From CALVGQ01 sp964369385 (GTDB taxonomy: Bacteria > Bacillota_I > Bacilli_A > Erysipelotrichales > Erysipelotrichaceae): a stretch of DNA of 51,980 nucleotides. Below, one piece after another: positions 39,839 to 49,096 of this stretch; the stretch's first letter is position 1; each line of letters starts with the position of its first letter. The notes beneath the pieces were generated by a model, which was not told the origin of the DNA, did not search any database, and saw only the letters and a program-made list of their open reading frames with translations. The stretch lies in the NCBI GenBank assembly GCA_964369385.1, contig CAYJEY010000016.1, positions 1 through 51,980 of the forward strand, given 5' to 3'. Position numbers and translations under genes: made by a program.

Positions 39839-41112
39839 TGGATCTCCTTTTTTCTTTTAGATTCTTTTAATATTTGAAGAATAATTTTAATTAAATTTGG
39901 TTTATTTCCATAGAAAAATACACCATAACGATAAATCTTCGCTGCTAGCCACCCTATGAATACTATTGTGATTAAAAGAATGCCAACAGAAGTGAGCACT
40001 TCAATCATTGCTATATCACTCATCGCAACACGCGTAAACATCGCCATTGGTGAAGTAAATGGCACATACGATAAAATAACCATTACCGTTGAGTCTACAC
40101 CATTGAATAAATTCACAATCGTTAGCATAAATGCAATGATGAACAAGAATGTTACTGGCGTTACTACAGAACTCATATCTTCTAATTTTGAGGCAAGTGA
40201 TGCAGCTGCTCCAAACATAAAGGAATATAAGACAAACCCCAGTACAAAAAACAGAAGCATGTATCCAATTAATGAAATCGGGAAACTAAATAGTGAACTT
40301 ATGAGTGGATTAGTTTCCCAAGCCTCCAAATTCATCTGATAAAATACATATGCTGAGCAAGTAATAATAGTGATTTGCCCAAGTGCTGCAATAGTTGTCC
40401 CCAATACTTTTGCAAAGATGAATGCTGTCGGTTTTGCACTAGTCACAAGCACTTCCATTGCCCTTGATGTTTTTTCCACAAGAATACTAGATACAACATA
40501 CTGGCCATAAATAATTACTCCCATATAGAGAATAAAAATCATAATATAGGTATATAAGAAATTATCTTCTTGATTCACTCCGATTTGAATTGTTTCACTT
40601 GTCACTTGAGGGTATACAATCTGATGGATTCCTTCATTTGAAATCCCCTGCGAATTCAAGGATACAATTTGATACATCTGTGTAATTATTGAGTTAAATT
40701 CATAGCTTAAACTATCATTTAAGCTTGTATCTCCTACAACTTCAATGTAATGATTGTAGTCTTTGAGATAAATCCCACGCTCATATTCTTGACTCTCAAT
40801 TGCAGAGCGCATTTGTTCAACATCGTAATCTACTTCTATAAATTGTACATTCACACTACTTAGCATACTATTCAGTGTTTCAATATATTCCTTGTCTACA
40901 ACTATATCACTTGCAAACATGACTTCAGTTATTGTACTTACTTCCTCGCCCTTTTGATTCCCCTCAAATAAACCAGTAATCATTGGCATATAACGTGGTG
41001 AAAACAAAAGTAGGCCAAGCACCGAAACGAGTAAAATAGTTAAACCTATAAAACCCTTACTCTTGTAATAAGAGCTCAATTCAAACTTTAATATTGTACT
41101 AAACTGCTTCAT
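39835..41112 (-). CDS. ABC-2 type transporter permease, NatB-like
   Basis: A 425-aa permease: one N-terminal transmembrane segment (about 22-42), a large extracellular domain (about 43-180), then five or six segments. VEKTSRAMEVLVTSAKPTAF at about 216-235 is the conserved ABC-2/NatB signature. It pairs with the ATPase 41099-42001 (14-bp overlap). NatAB in Bacillus exports sodium, but similar systems export peptides or drugs, so the cargo is unknown. Confidence 0.88.
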   Translation of the reverse strand: MKQFSTILKFELSSYYKSKGFIGLTILLVSVLGLLLFSPRYMPMITGLFEGNQKGEEVSTITEVMFASDIVVDKEYIETLNSMLSSVNVQFIEVDYDVEQMRSAIESQEYERGIYLKDYNHYIEVVGDTSLNDSLSYEFNSIITQMYQIVSLNSQGISNEGIHQIVYPQVTSETIQIGVNQEDNFLYTYIMIFILYMGVIIYGQYVVSSILVEKTSRAMEVLVTSAKPTAFIFAKVLGTTIAALGQITIITCSAYVFYQMNLEAWETNPLISSLFSFPISLIGYMLLFFVLGFVLYSFMFGAAASLASKLEDMSSVVTPVTFLFIIAFMLTIVNLFNGVDSTVMVILSYVPFTSPMAMFTRVAMSDIAMIEVLTSVGILLITIVFIGWLAAKIYRYGVFFYGNKPNLIKIILQILKESKRKKEIQ

Positions 41113-42001
41113 GTGGCTCTCCTTTCGTTGTATGTTCTACAAAAATTTGATTTAATGTTGGCTCATGGACACGAATTGATTCCACATCATACTTCGTGCA
41201 AATTATTGCCATGAAAGCAGCACGGTCGCGCTCATCATTTAGTTGCACGAAGAGCTTTCCTTCTACTTGCTTCATCTGATATGCTTCATTTTGCATTATT
41301 TTTTCAATTTCTTTTGATTCGATTACGATACAATCTCTAGGATAAGATTCAATGATTTTTCGAATAGATCCTGATAGTACAATTTGTCCTTCATTAATAA
41401 TTACTATATCATCACAGAACTCTTCAATATAACTCATTTGATGACTTGAAAATAGCACAATTTTTCCTTGTGTAATCAATTCTTTAACAACTTCTTTCAA
41501 TAAGATTGAGTTGACCGGATCTAATCCTGAAAAAGGCTCATCCAGTATCACAACATCTGGGTTAGGTACGATTGTCGCAATCAATTGGATTTTTTGCTGA
41601 TTTCCTTTAGAAAGTGTTTCGAGTAGTTTATTGCGATACTCGCTCATTTCTAAACGTTCTAACCAATAATTTGCATTTTTGATTGCTTCTTTACGCTTCA
41701 TTCCTTTTAATTCTGCCAAATAAACAATTTGATCAATAATTTTCTTCTTTGGGTAGAGTCCTCGCTCCTCTGGTAAATAACCGAAACGAATCTTTTCATA
41801 ATTGATTTTCTTCCCATCACAAAGCACTTGACCTTGATCACCTGCAAATACATCCATAATTATTCGAATTGTAGTTGTTTTACCAGCACCATTTCGACCA
41901 AGTATACCGAGTGCCTTTCCACTTGTTGCACAAATATTTATTCCTTTTAATACATGTTTCTCCCCAAAGGATTTGTGTATATCCACAACTTTGATTTCCA
42001 T
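41099..42001 (-). CDS. ABC transporter ATPase, NatA-like
   Basis: A 300-aa nucleotide-binding subunit. Walker A is GRNGAGKTT near residue 36; the signature is LSKGNQQKIQL near 135; Walker B is PDVVILDEPFSGLDP near 155; the switch His follows in LFSSHQM. The C-terminal DUF4162-like extension is typical of NatA-type ATPases. It overlaps the permease by 14 bases and the DUF3169 gene by one base. Confidence 0.93.
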   Translation of the reverse strand: MEIKVVDIHKSFGEKHVLKGINICATSGKALGILGRNGAGKTTTIRIIMDVFAGDQGQVLCDGKKINYEKIRFGYLPEERGLYPKKKIIDQIVYLAELKGMKRKEAIKNANYWLERLEMSEYRNKLLETLSKGNQQKIQLIATIVPNPDVVILDEPFSGLDPVNSILLKEVVKELITQGKIVLFSSHQMSYIEEFCDDIVIINEGQIVLSGSIRKIIESYPRDCIVIESKEIEKIMQNEAYQMKQVEGKLFVQLNDERDRAAFMAIICTKYDVESIRVHEPTLNQIFVEHTTKGEPHEAV

Positions 42002-42744
42002 TATTTCATCCCCTTATGCTCTAGTATCCATGCTTCATAGAAATTAATTCCATACACTATTACTGTGATCATCGTCACAAGCAAAATATAACTTGCATCG
42101 ATATCAAGAATCATTGTTGCTAAACTAACTATAGATACCAACACTATCATCAGCCCGCTTAACTTGCGATAAGCATTGTATGATGCTTCATACAGAATAG
42201 ATTTTGCACCCTCATCCATTTTACTTGCAAGATTTGCCATCTCTTTTTCGTCATAGATATTCACTGGATCAATACCTAGCATATCTTGAAGTGCTTTCGC
42301 TAATTTTTGATTAAGGATGATATTTCTAATTATCACGATAAGAAATAATACACAACTGATTAATGAATAGACTCCCACGATTTCTACCATATAGTGAATC
42401 ATCGCTAAAGCACTAAAACCAAACACTACTGCCAATAGGTTTAATATTGAAGTTAAATCAATATAGCGATTGGCTTTCTCATAAACTTCATCTTCATCGA
42501 TACTCGCACTTATTCTCTTATATTTGTTATATATAAGCTCTGCAGCGAGTGCACATCCTACAAAGCAGACAGAAAAAAAGATTGAGATCCATCCATATAC
42601 ACTATCTAAATGATTCATATTTCTAAAGAAGCCAATTAGTAATTCTGAATAAACCGAACTCATAAAACCAACGACACCACCCAATAACATAAATAATCCG
42701 GTATATATCCAATATTGTTTTTTGTTTTTTGCTCTAACTTTCAT
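42001..42744 (-). CDS. DUF3169-like membrane protein
   Basis: A 247-aa protein with about six transmembrane segments in pairs and a cytosolic charged loop (YNKYKRISASIDEDEVYEKA). The layout and the position immediately after a short XRE regulator match the DUF3169 family found in Bacillota next to such regulators. It may anchor or modulate the regulator. Function is unknown. It overlaps the XRE gene by 11 bases and the ATPase gene by one. Confidence 0.65.
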   Translation of the reverse strand: MKVRAKNKKQYWIYTGLFMLLGGVVGFMSSVYSELLIGFFRNMNHLDSVYGWISIFFSVCFVGCALAAELIYNKYKRISASIDEDEVYEKANRYIDLTSILNLLAVVFGFSALAMIHYMVEIVGVYSLISCVLFLIVIIRNIILNQKLAKALQDMLGIDPVNIYDEKEMANLASKMDEGAKSILYEASYNAYRKLSGLMIVLVSIVSLATMILDIDASYILLVTMITVIVYGINFYEAWILEHKGMK

Positions 42745-42949
42745 AATCTTCCTCCTCCATATTAAATAAATCTTCTACACGACAACTAAATACTTCCGCT
42801 AACCTTAGCGCCAACACAACCGAGGGATGATAATCTCCTCTTTCAATTAAGCTAATTGTTTGGCGTGATACTTTGACTAACTTTCCTAATTCCTGTTGAT
42901 TTATGTTTAATCTTGCACGATACTCTTTTAATCTATTTTGTAATGGCAT
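42734..42949 (-). CDS. Short XRE-family regulator
   Basis: A 71-aa helix-turn-helix protein consisting only of the Cro/C1-type DNA-binding domain: RLKEYRARLNINQQELGKL, VSRQTISLIERGDYHPSVVLALRLAEVF and an acidic tail. This is the YozG/YvaO-type minimal regulator that usually represses its own operon. It is the first gene of the five-gene cassette, and palindromic TTGTCA repeats lie across its promoter, so autoregulation is likely. Confidence 0.9.
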   Translation of the reverse strand: MPLQNRLKEYRARLNINQQELGKLVKVSRQTISLIERGDYHPSVVLALRLAEVFSCRVEDLFNMEEEDYES

Positions 42950-42971
42950 AAAGTCTCCTTTCCATGCATTC

Positions 42972-43031
42972 TTGTCATTATGACAACTTTTATTGTCATA
43001 ATAATTCTAACACTGACAACTATAGTTGTCA
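42972..43031. promoter_or_regulatory. Palindromic TTGTCA operators over the XRE operon promoter
   Basis: Two dyads share the same core: TTGTCATTATGACAA (42972-42986) near the translation start side and TGACAACTATAGTTGTCA (43014-43031) overlapping the -35. A single TTGTCA half-site lies between (42993-42998). The repeated core around one promoter is strong evidence for cooperative binding of a dimeric regulator, most simply the XRE protein encoded next. Confidence 0.75.
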
Positions 43032-43032
43032 A
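43004..43032 (-). promoter_or_regulatory. Promoter of the XRE/DUF3169/ABC/CPBP operon
   Basis: Minus strand: consensus TTGACA (43032-43027), 17-nt spacer, TAGAAT (43009-43004). It is near-consensus and overlapped by the 18-bp palindrome, so repression is expected. Start would be at about 42997. Confidence 0.85.
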
Positions 43033-43056
43033 ATAAAAAACATGACCTTGTCATGC
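43032..43056 (-). terminator. Terminator of the Gate-domain protein gene
   Basis: Minus strand: GCATGAC, loop AAG, GTCATG (43056-43041), then TTTTTTATTT. It is packed directly against the -35 of the next operon. Confidence 0.82.
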
Positions 43057-43058
43057 TT

Positions 43059-44222
43059 TTATAATAAGATAAAGAAGAAATGTGCAGCGATTCCTGCCGA
43101 CAAACCACCAATCGTATGACTAAGAATCGCAACACTCACTAGTTGATTGCATTTGAGCTCATCCATCATGGCAATGTGCGTACTTAAATACCCACTCCAA
43201 CACATACACATTGCAGTAAACACTGCTATTTCATTTCCTCCAACTAAGTTTTTTGCGACCATATCTGGAATCATCCCTAGCGATGCCCCTGCTGATCCTA
43301 GCGCAGTAATTGGAACAGCAATTGCTCCAGCGTACGAAAACCCAAACAATGGTTGTAGAAGAAAATCAATTTGTCCCGCTAACCAAGGTAAGAAGGCTAC
43401 CCCTTCGTAAGCGGCACCTGTATAAGTTCCTGCATCTGAAGGCCCATTAGTAAGAATCATGACAATTGAACAGATGATTAATACACCCGGAATAATGCCA
43501 AGCCCCATCTTTACACCACTTTTTCCACCTTCAAGTAATGCATCCATAAAACGAGTTCCTGCAGATCCATTTCGAATAAGTCTCTTGTCTAACTCAACTT
43601 TTCCTAAGTCACGCTCACTCTCTAGTGCCTCTGCATCTTTTCCAAAACGCTTTGCGGTTTGAATAAGCATGAGTCGTGTACTAATAATACTTCCCACAAC
43701 AGCACCTAAAACACCAGCCAAAACAGCTGTATAGAAGTTTGTACCATCTGTAGGTTGTAAACCCAGCATAAATGTTACGACAATTAATCCCATCCCAAAA
43801 GAAGTTCCGATATTTGCTAATGCTGGAATTTGATACTTCTTAAAATATCTCACAAAGTTATTATCATTTGCGAGTGCTAAGATTGCAGGATTATCAGATA
43901 AAAATGTTGTGATAATTCCTACAATCGATGCCCCTGGCATACCATACAGCGGCTTTACTAAGGGTGACAATAGACGATTAATTACTGCGACTACACCAAA
44001 CTCAGTAAGCAACCCAGACAACCCTCCGGCAAGTACTGCGATAGCCATAATGTACCACACTGTATCTGTAAGTAAAGCAGCCGCTGTATTCATTAATGTA
44101 TTCACAAAATTAGTCATTCCCATTTCATTTCCAATGACCGTGACAATCCCACCAAATACCAACACAAAGATTAATGTTTCTAAACTAAAGGTATTCTTGA
44201 CCTGATATGATTCATTTTCCAT
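43059..44222 (-). CDS. Gate (nucleoside recognition)-domain membrane protein
   Basis: A 387-aa protein with about nine membrane segments and two Gate-like halves: residues about 50-160 (GGLSGLLTEFGVVAVINRLL, then FLSDNPAILALANDN) and about 235-385 (GGKSGVKMGLGIIPGVLIIC, then SAGASLGMIPDMVAK). It resembles the CD0519/CD1768-type and SpmA-like membrane proteins of Bacillota. Transport of nucleosides or other solutes is possible but unproven. It is monocistronic, with TTTAAT-17-TATAAT upstream as a candidate promoter. Confidence 0.78.
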   Translation of the reverse strand: MENESYQVKNTFSLETLIFVLVFGGIVTVIGNEMGMTNFVNTLMNTAAALLTDTVWYIMAIAVLAGGLSGLLTEFGVVAVINRLLSPLVKPLYGMPGASIVGIITTFLSDNPAILALANDNNFVRYFKKYQIPALANIGTSFGMGLIVVTFMLGLQPTDGTNFYTAVLAGVLGAVVGSIISTRLMLIQTAKRFGKDAEALESERDLGKVELDKRLIRNGSAGTRFMDALLEGGKSGVKMGLGIIPGVLIICSIVMILTNGPSDAGTYTGAAYEGVAFLPWLAGQIDFLLQPLFGFSYAGAIAVPITALGSAGASLGMIPDMVAKNLVGGNEIAVFTAMCMCWSGYLSTHIAMMDELKCNQLVSVAILSHTIGGLSAGIAAHFFFILL

Positions 44223-44304
44223 TCTCTTTTCCCCCTAATACTTTTTTATCTGCTTATATATTATAACGCTAAGTTGATATGGATTAAATACTTATTTAAT
44301 GGAA

Positions 44305-44336
44305 GATTTAAAAAGCCAACGATTGATTCGTTGGCT
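44305..44336 (-). terminator. Terminator of the Opp-GH3 operon
   Basis: Minus strand: AGCCAACGA, loop ATCAA, TCGTTGGCT (44336-44314), then TTTTAAAT. It follows the GH3 gene stop by 8 bp. Confidence 0.88.
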
Positions 44337-44344
44337 ACTAATCA

Positions 44345-47104
44345 TTAATTGTCGCTTTCGTGAACACCAAATTGTTTCACCTCTGCAAATTTATCAATAA
44401 CTAATTCTTCAACTACAATTCCACCCTCAGTGAAATAAAGTTCAAGATAAGTATTTAAGTTTGTGAATACATCAAACTCTGCTTGGTATTCCCCAGAAGT
44501 TCCACCTTTCAATGTGATTGATTTCATATGAATCCCATTGGCAATAATGTTTAATGTCAATTGAGCAAGTGAAGATGTTGCATTTGTGCTCAACTTCATA
44601 TTCATTAGATATCTCCCTTTATCTGAAATCTCAAGTACATACTGATTCGATGTTCCTTTAGTTGTATCAAGGTTTTCTGTTGGAATACTTGTTTTCCCAC
44701 TTACTACATAGAACCCTGCATCTAGAATTTTACGACCAGTGTGCTCTGGTTCATTTTCAACCTCAAACTCATCTAAACAGCTGTAGTTATCTGCACAGTT
44801 TAAGCGTGTTAGTGCACTTACAATATTAATTCCACCACGCACAAGTTCAAAACGTTGCAGCTTGCCTTGTGCCAGCATTTCTTCACTGTTATCGTTATTG
44901 GAATTTGTAGCTGCTTCACCATTTACCATAAATAAATCATTTTGATTAAAAATCATCGCATAAGTATTTGATTGTGTAGCTGGTCCACCTTCAAAGTTCA
45001 TCTCTGCCCACCAGTCAGTCATCACGATTCCATCAAATCCCCACTCTTCTCTTAACACTACGGTTAATAAATCATAATGACTTGCTGTTTGAATTCCATT
45101 AAGAGGATTGTATGCAGACATGATTGAGAAAGCTTTTGCCTCTTTCACTGCCATTTCAAACGCTTTTAAATAGATTTCACGGATCGCACGCTGACTCACA
45201 ACAGAATCTGCCTCACGACGTTTGTTTTCTTGGTTGTTGCAGGCAAAGTGTTTCATCGTTCCCGTTACTCCATTACGATGATAAGCAGTCAGTTCAGCAA
45301 CAGTCATTTTTCCTGTTAAGAATGGATCTTCTGAGAAGTACTCAAAATTACGTCCGCAAAGTGGATTGCGGTGAATATTTAATCCAGGACCTAGGATTGT
45401 ATCGATTTTATTTTTTACCAATTCTAGTGCAAGGAATTCAAATAATTCATTCGTGAGTTCCGGATTAAATGTAGAAGCAATCGCTGTACCGTTTGGAATA
45501 CTAAACGCCATTGTCCCACAATCCATACGAAGACCTGAAGGACCATCTGCACAACAGGCAAGTGGAATACCACGCTTTAGTAGTGCGTCAGTTACTGCTC
45601 CAAAACTTCCTGCTGTCCCTGGTGTTACCTTTGGTGAACACATCCCTTCACCACGTGAGATATGAATAAGTTCTAAATCAGACAATTGATTCACAAAGTC
45701 TTCTATACTTACTTTTCCCCTACAAACATCTTGGAATGTTGCACCAAGTTCTTTTCGAGGTGCAATATCTTTACGAGAATTTTCTAAGCGTTCAGCAATG
45801 TCATATGTTCTTGTTTTCACTGGACGATAAGAAATTTTTCGAACTCCGTCTTCTTCAATAGCATGCATCACATCAAACGCTACTACAGGCGACATTGCAT
45901 CATTGCATTGTTCCAAAACTTTTGTAGCCTCAAGATTTTTTGCCCCTGCAACTATTGTATTACGGACATCAAACCCAACATGAAACATATATGTTCCTGC
46001 TTCTAGTACGAAACAATTTGGGTTGTCTCCTTGTTCATCATATGAAGTATAATATTGCTCATCTACTTGAACGAGTAACTCTTGTGTTTCATTTGGTTCT
46101 AATACTTTTGTTTTTGCAAATCCAACCAGTACTTTTTTTGCTTTACCTAACTTACCATTGGGTGCTTCAACATAAACTTGCACTGTTTTTTTCCCAGGAC
46201 AATCTCCGGTGTTTTTTACACTAACTTTAATAGTGTCAGTTTGCACATCAAGACTTGCTTGAGTCATTTCAAATGTTGTATAAGATAAACCATATCCAAA
46301 TGGATAGACCACTTTTTCTGGTGCAAATGTTTCAAAATAGCGATACCCGACAAAGATATCTTCTTGGTAAATGTTACGTTTTAAATCCCCAAAGTTTTTT
46401 GTTGAAGGGTTATCTTCAAATGTTACTGAAACTGTATCAGGTAAACATCCTGATGGATTTACTTTTCCACAAATGACATCAGCATAAGCATTTCCACTTT
46501 CACTTCCTCCATGCCATGTATACATGACTGCTTGTGGTTGGTATTTTTCTACAAAACTCATATCGATAACATTTCCAGCATTAATTAAAATCACTGTGCG
46601 ATCAAATTCTTCGCATATCATTTTTATATTTGCTTCTTCTACTTCATTCAAGTAGTAGCTTCCACCTACTGCTGCAGCATCTTTGTCTTCCCCTGCTGAG
46701 CGTCCAATCATAAATACGGCAATATCTGATTTCTTTTTAGCTGCCTTTACTTGGTCTAATGTCAATGGCATTTCTACTTGACACCAAGGCTCTTGTGCCC
46801 AACCTGCACCTTTATCAAAAGGATTTTCTTCAATGAAATTCTCATAAATTTTAACTAACTCTTCATTGACTTGACGTTGTGCTTTAATCCCATCAATTAG
46901 GTCGACAACGTAAGGGGGGTTGACCATTCCTCCTGAACCTGTACCACAGTAATACGTATCTTTTTGAATACGTCCGAAAACAGATACAACTTCATCTTTT
47001 AATATAGGTAATGCTTTATTTTCATTACGCACTAAGACGCAAGATTCTGCACCAAGCTGGCGAGATTTCTCTGCGTATTTTTGATAATCCAATACTCTTT
47101 TCAT
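44345..47104 (-). CDS. Glycoside hydrolase family 3 beta-glycosidase with permuted domain order
   Basis: A 919-aa intracellular enzyme (no signal peptide). The usual order is inverted: the GH3 C-terminal alpha/beta domain comes first (about 15-275, with the acid/base region GRSAGED, Glu139), then a fibronectin III-like domain (about 285-380), then the TIM-barrel catalytic domain (about 455-800) with GLNIHRNPLCGRNFEYFSED, GTMKHFACNNQE and nucleophile Asp697 in MTDWW. A beta domain of about 115 residues ends the protein. Such permuted GH3 enzymes occur in rumen and gut Bacillota as beta-glucosidases. It is the last gene of the ABC operon, 8 bp after the OppF-type ATPase, so it probably splits the imported oligosaccharide. 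Confidence 0.92.
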   Translation of the reverse strand: MKRVLDYQKYAEKSRQLGAESCVLVRNENKALPILKDEVVSVFGRIQKDTYYCGTGSGGMVNPPYVVDLIDGIKAQRQVNEELVKIYENFIEENPFDKGAGWAQEPWCQVEMPLTLDQVKAAKKKSDIAVFMIGRSAGEDKDAAAVGGSYYLNEVEEANIKMICEEFDRTVILINAGNVIDMSFVEKYQPQAVMYTWHGGSESGNAYADVICGKVNPSGCLPDTVSVTFEDNPSTKNFGDLKRNIYQEDIFVGYRYFETFAPEKVVYPFGYGLSYTTFEMTQASLDVQTDTIKVSVKNTGDCPGKKTVQVYVEAPNGKLGKAKKVLVGFAKTKVLEPNETQELLVQVDEQYYTSYDEQGDNPNCFVLEAGTYMFHVGFDVRNTIVAGAKNLEATKVLEQCNDAMSPVVAFDVMHAIEEDGVRKISYRPVKTRTYDIAERLENSRKDIAPRKELGATFQDVCRGKVSIEDFVNQLSDLELIHISRGEGMCSPKVTPGTAGSFGAVTDALLKRGIPLACCADGPSGLRMDCGTMAFSIPNGTAIASTFNPELTNELFEFLALELVKNKIDTILGPGLNIHRNPLCGRNFEYFSEDPFLTGKMTVAELTAYHRNGVTGTMKHFACNNQENKRREADSVVSQRAIREIYLKAFEMAVKEAKAFSIMSAYNPLNGIQTASHYDLLTVVLREEWGFDGIVMTDWWAEMNFEGGPATQSNTYAMIFNQNDLFMVNGEAATNSNNDNSEEMLAQGKLQRFELVRGGINIVSALTRLNCADNYSCLDEFEVENEPEHTGRKILDAGFYVVSGKTSIPTENLDTTKGTSNQYVLEISDKGRYLMNMKLSTNATSSLAQLTLNIIANGIHMKSITLKGGTSGEYQAEFDVFTNLNTYLELYFTEGGIVVEELVIDKFAEVKQFGVHESDN

Positions 47105-47112
47105 ACAATCTC

Positions 47113-48099
47113 CTAGTCTCTATTGTGGCAGCGGATGAATTGATTTTCACCGACTTGTTTTTCCTTTGGCATTTCTTCAAAGCATTTTTCTGTAGCATAC
47201 AAACATCGATTTTTAAATGGGCATCCTTTTGATTCTGGTGTCCACATTGTGATTTCCGTTTCTTCTGATGATTTTACCGGCAACTCAATTTCACCCTCGC
47301 GTTCAGGGTCTGGTGCAGCTGCTACAAGTAGTTGTGTATATGGATGCTTTGGATTGCAAATGACCTCATTTACATCACCATATTCTACAATATGACCTGC
47401 ATATAACACAAGTATACGATCTGCAAAATAACGTGCTGTTGCAATATCATGCGTGATATAAATAAATGATTTCTTTAAATCTCGCTTTAAGTCATTCATC
47501 AAATTAAGTACACCTAAACGTATTGATACATCTAACATTGACGTAGGCTCATCGGCAAAGATAACTTCAGCACCCGCTGCAAGTACACGAGCGATATATG
47601 CCCGTTGTTTTTGTCCACCTGACAATTGATGCGGATACTTAATTCCTTGTTCACTTGCTGGTGTTAAACCTACCATTTCAAGTAGTTCGTCCATACGTTT
47701 TTGCATATTTTCTGGAGTATCTTTATGATAAAGTTCAAGTGGGCGTTTTAAGTGATAATAAATATTGTGAAGAGGATTCAATGCTGAGAAAGGATCCTGG
47801 AAAATCATTTGTGATTTCTGACGGTAATCTTTTAAATCTGCCCCCTTTAGAGAATGAATGTCTTTGTCTTTAAAATACATCTTTCCACTACTTGGGTTAT
47901 GAAAACGCATTGCAATACGACAAAGCGTTGACTTACCACAACCTGATTCACCTACTACTGCTAAACTTTCCCCTTCATATAATTCAAAGGATACATCATT
48001 TAAGGCACGAAGAACTTTCTTTTTTGCTAAGAAGCCTTTCCCACTTACATCGAAATCCATTGTACAATTTTCTACTTTTACAATTACTTTTCTTTCCAT
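47113..48099 (-). CDS. Opp/Dpp-type ABC transporter ATPase (OppF-like)
   Basis: A 328-aa ATPase. Walker A is GESGCGKSTLC near residue 51; signature LSGGQKQRAYIARVLA near 165; Walker B EVIFADEPTSMLD near 185. The C-terminal oligopeptide/dipeptide extension has NPKHPYTQLL and a cysteine group in GCPFKNRCLYATEKC plus a final Cys. It lies one base after the OppD-like gene and powers the same importer. The GH3 neighbour suggests glycans rather than peptides as cargo. Confidence 0.93.
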   Translation of the reverse strand: MERKVIVKVENCTMDFDVSGKGFLAKKKVLRALNDVSFELYEGESLAVVGESGCGKSTLCRIAMRFHNPSSGKMYFKDKDIHSLKGADLKDYRQKSQMIFQDPFSALNPLHNIYYHLKRPLELYHKDTPENMQKRMDELLEMVGLTPASEQGIKYPHQLSGGQKQRAYIARVLAAGAEVIFADEPTSMLDVSIRLGVLNLMNDLKRDLKKSFIYITHDIATARYFADRILVLYAGHIVEYGDVNEVICNPKHPYTQLLVAAAPDPEREGEIELPVKSSEETEITMWTPESKGCPFKNRCLYATEKCFEEMPKEKQVGENQFIRCHNRD

Positions 48100-48100
48100 T

Positions 48101-49096
48101 TTATTCTACCTCCCCATCTTTCTTGTGAAACTCCTCTGTCAATGGGTGGTGACAATAGTAAAAACCATCTGGAGTCATCATTTGATCTGGTACACATGTT
48201 GCACACTTTTCAGTTTTTCTAAAACAACGAGCCTCAAAGCGGCACCCTGCCGGTATATTTTTCAAGTCAAGTGGTGATCCTGGAATACCTTCCATATAAG
48301 AAATTGGACCTTGTAGCGAAGGAAATGAGTTTTTTAAACCAAATGCATATGGATGATTTGGGTTATTTAAGATATTTTTTGAACTTGCTTGCTCAACAAT
48401 TTTTCCTGCATACATTATTGCTACTTCATCACAAAACTCCATCATTAAACTAATATCATGAGTGATAAATAAAATCGCGAAGCCAAACTTTTCTTTCAAC
48501 GCATAGATACGACGTAAAATATCACGTTGTACTACAGTATCAAGTGCAGTTGTCGGTTCATCTAAAATAAGAAGCTTTGGATTTAGTGCTAACGCCATAG
48601 CAATAACAGCTCTTTGTCGCATTCCACCTGAGAATTGGTGTGGATAATCTTGAAGACGGTTTTTGGGAATACCTACAAGTTCTAGTAGTTCTTCTGATCT
48701 TTTACGTGCTTCTTTACGGTTTTTCGTGATGTTATGATAATAGAAGATTTCATAGAATTGTTCCTCTAATTTTACAACTGGATTTAAACAGTTCATTGCC
48801 GATTGGAATACCATTGCAGTATCATCCCAACGGAAATCTCTTAATTCTTTATCGTTTAATTTTAAAATATCTTTTCCTTCAAATAAAATTTCTCCTCCAG
48901 AAATAATTGCTGGTGGTCGATGAAGGCGCATGAGTGAATAAGCAATTGTTGATTTTCCACAACCCGATTCTCCAGCTAACCCAAGACTTTGCCCCTCTTT
49001 GATAGTAAAGCTCACATTATCTACTGCACGAACATAACTGTTTCCGCCAGTGATGTAGTCAACACATAAGTTTTTTACTTCGAATACATTTTTCAT
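48101..49096 (-). CDS. Opp/Dpp-type ABC transporter ATPase (OppD-like)
   Basis: A 331-aa ATPase. Walker A is GESGCGKSTIAYS near residue 41; signature FSGGMRQRAVIAMALA near 155; Walker B LLILDEPTTALD near 175. The C-terminal extension has NPNHPYAFGL and a four-cysteine group (GCRFEARCFRKTEKC and a later C) known in some Dpp ATPases to hold an iron-sulphur cluster. It overlaps the OppC-like gene by 4 bases. Confidence 0.93.
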   Translation of the reverse strand: MKNVFEVKNLCVDYITGGNSYVRAVDNVSFTIKEGQSLGLAGESGCGKSTIAYSLMRLHRPPAIISGGEILFEGKDILKLNDKELRDFRWDDTAMVFQSAMNCLNPVVKLEEQFYEIFYYHNITKNRKEARKRSEELLELVGIPKNRLQDYPHQFSGGMRQRAVIAMALALNPKLLILDEPTTALDTVVQRDILRRIYALKEKFGFAILFITHDISLMMEFCDEVAIMYAGKIVEQASSKNILNNPNHPYAFGLKNSFPSLQGPISYMEGIPGSPLDLKNIPAGCRFEARCFRKTEKCATCVPDQMMTPDGFYYCHHPLTEEFHKKDGEVE

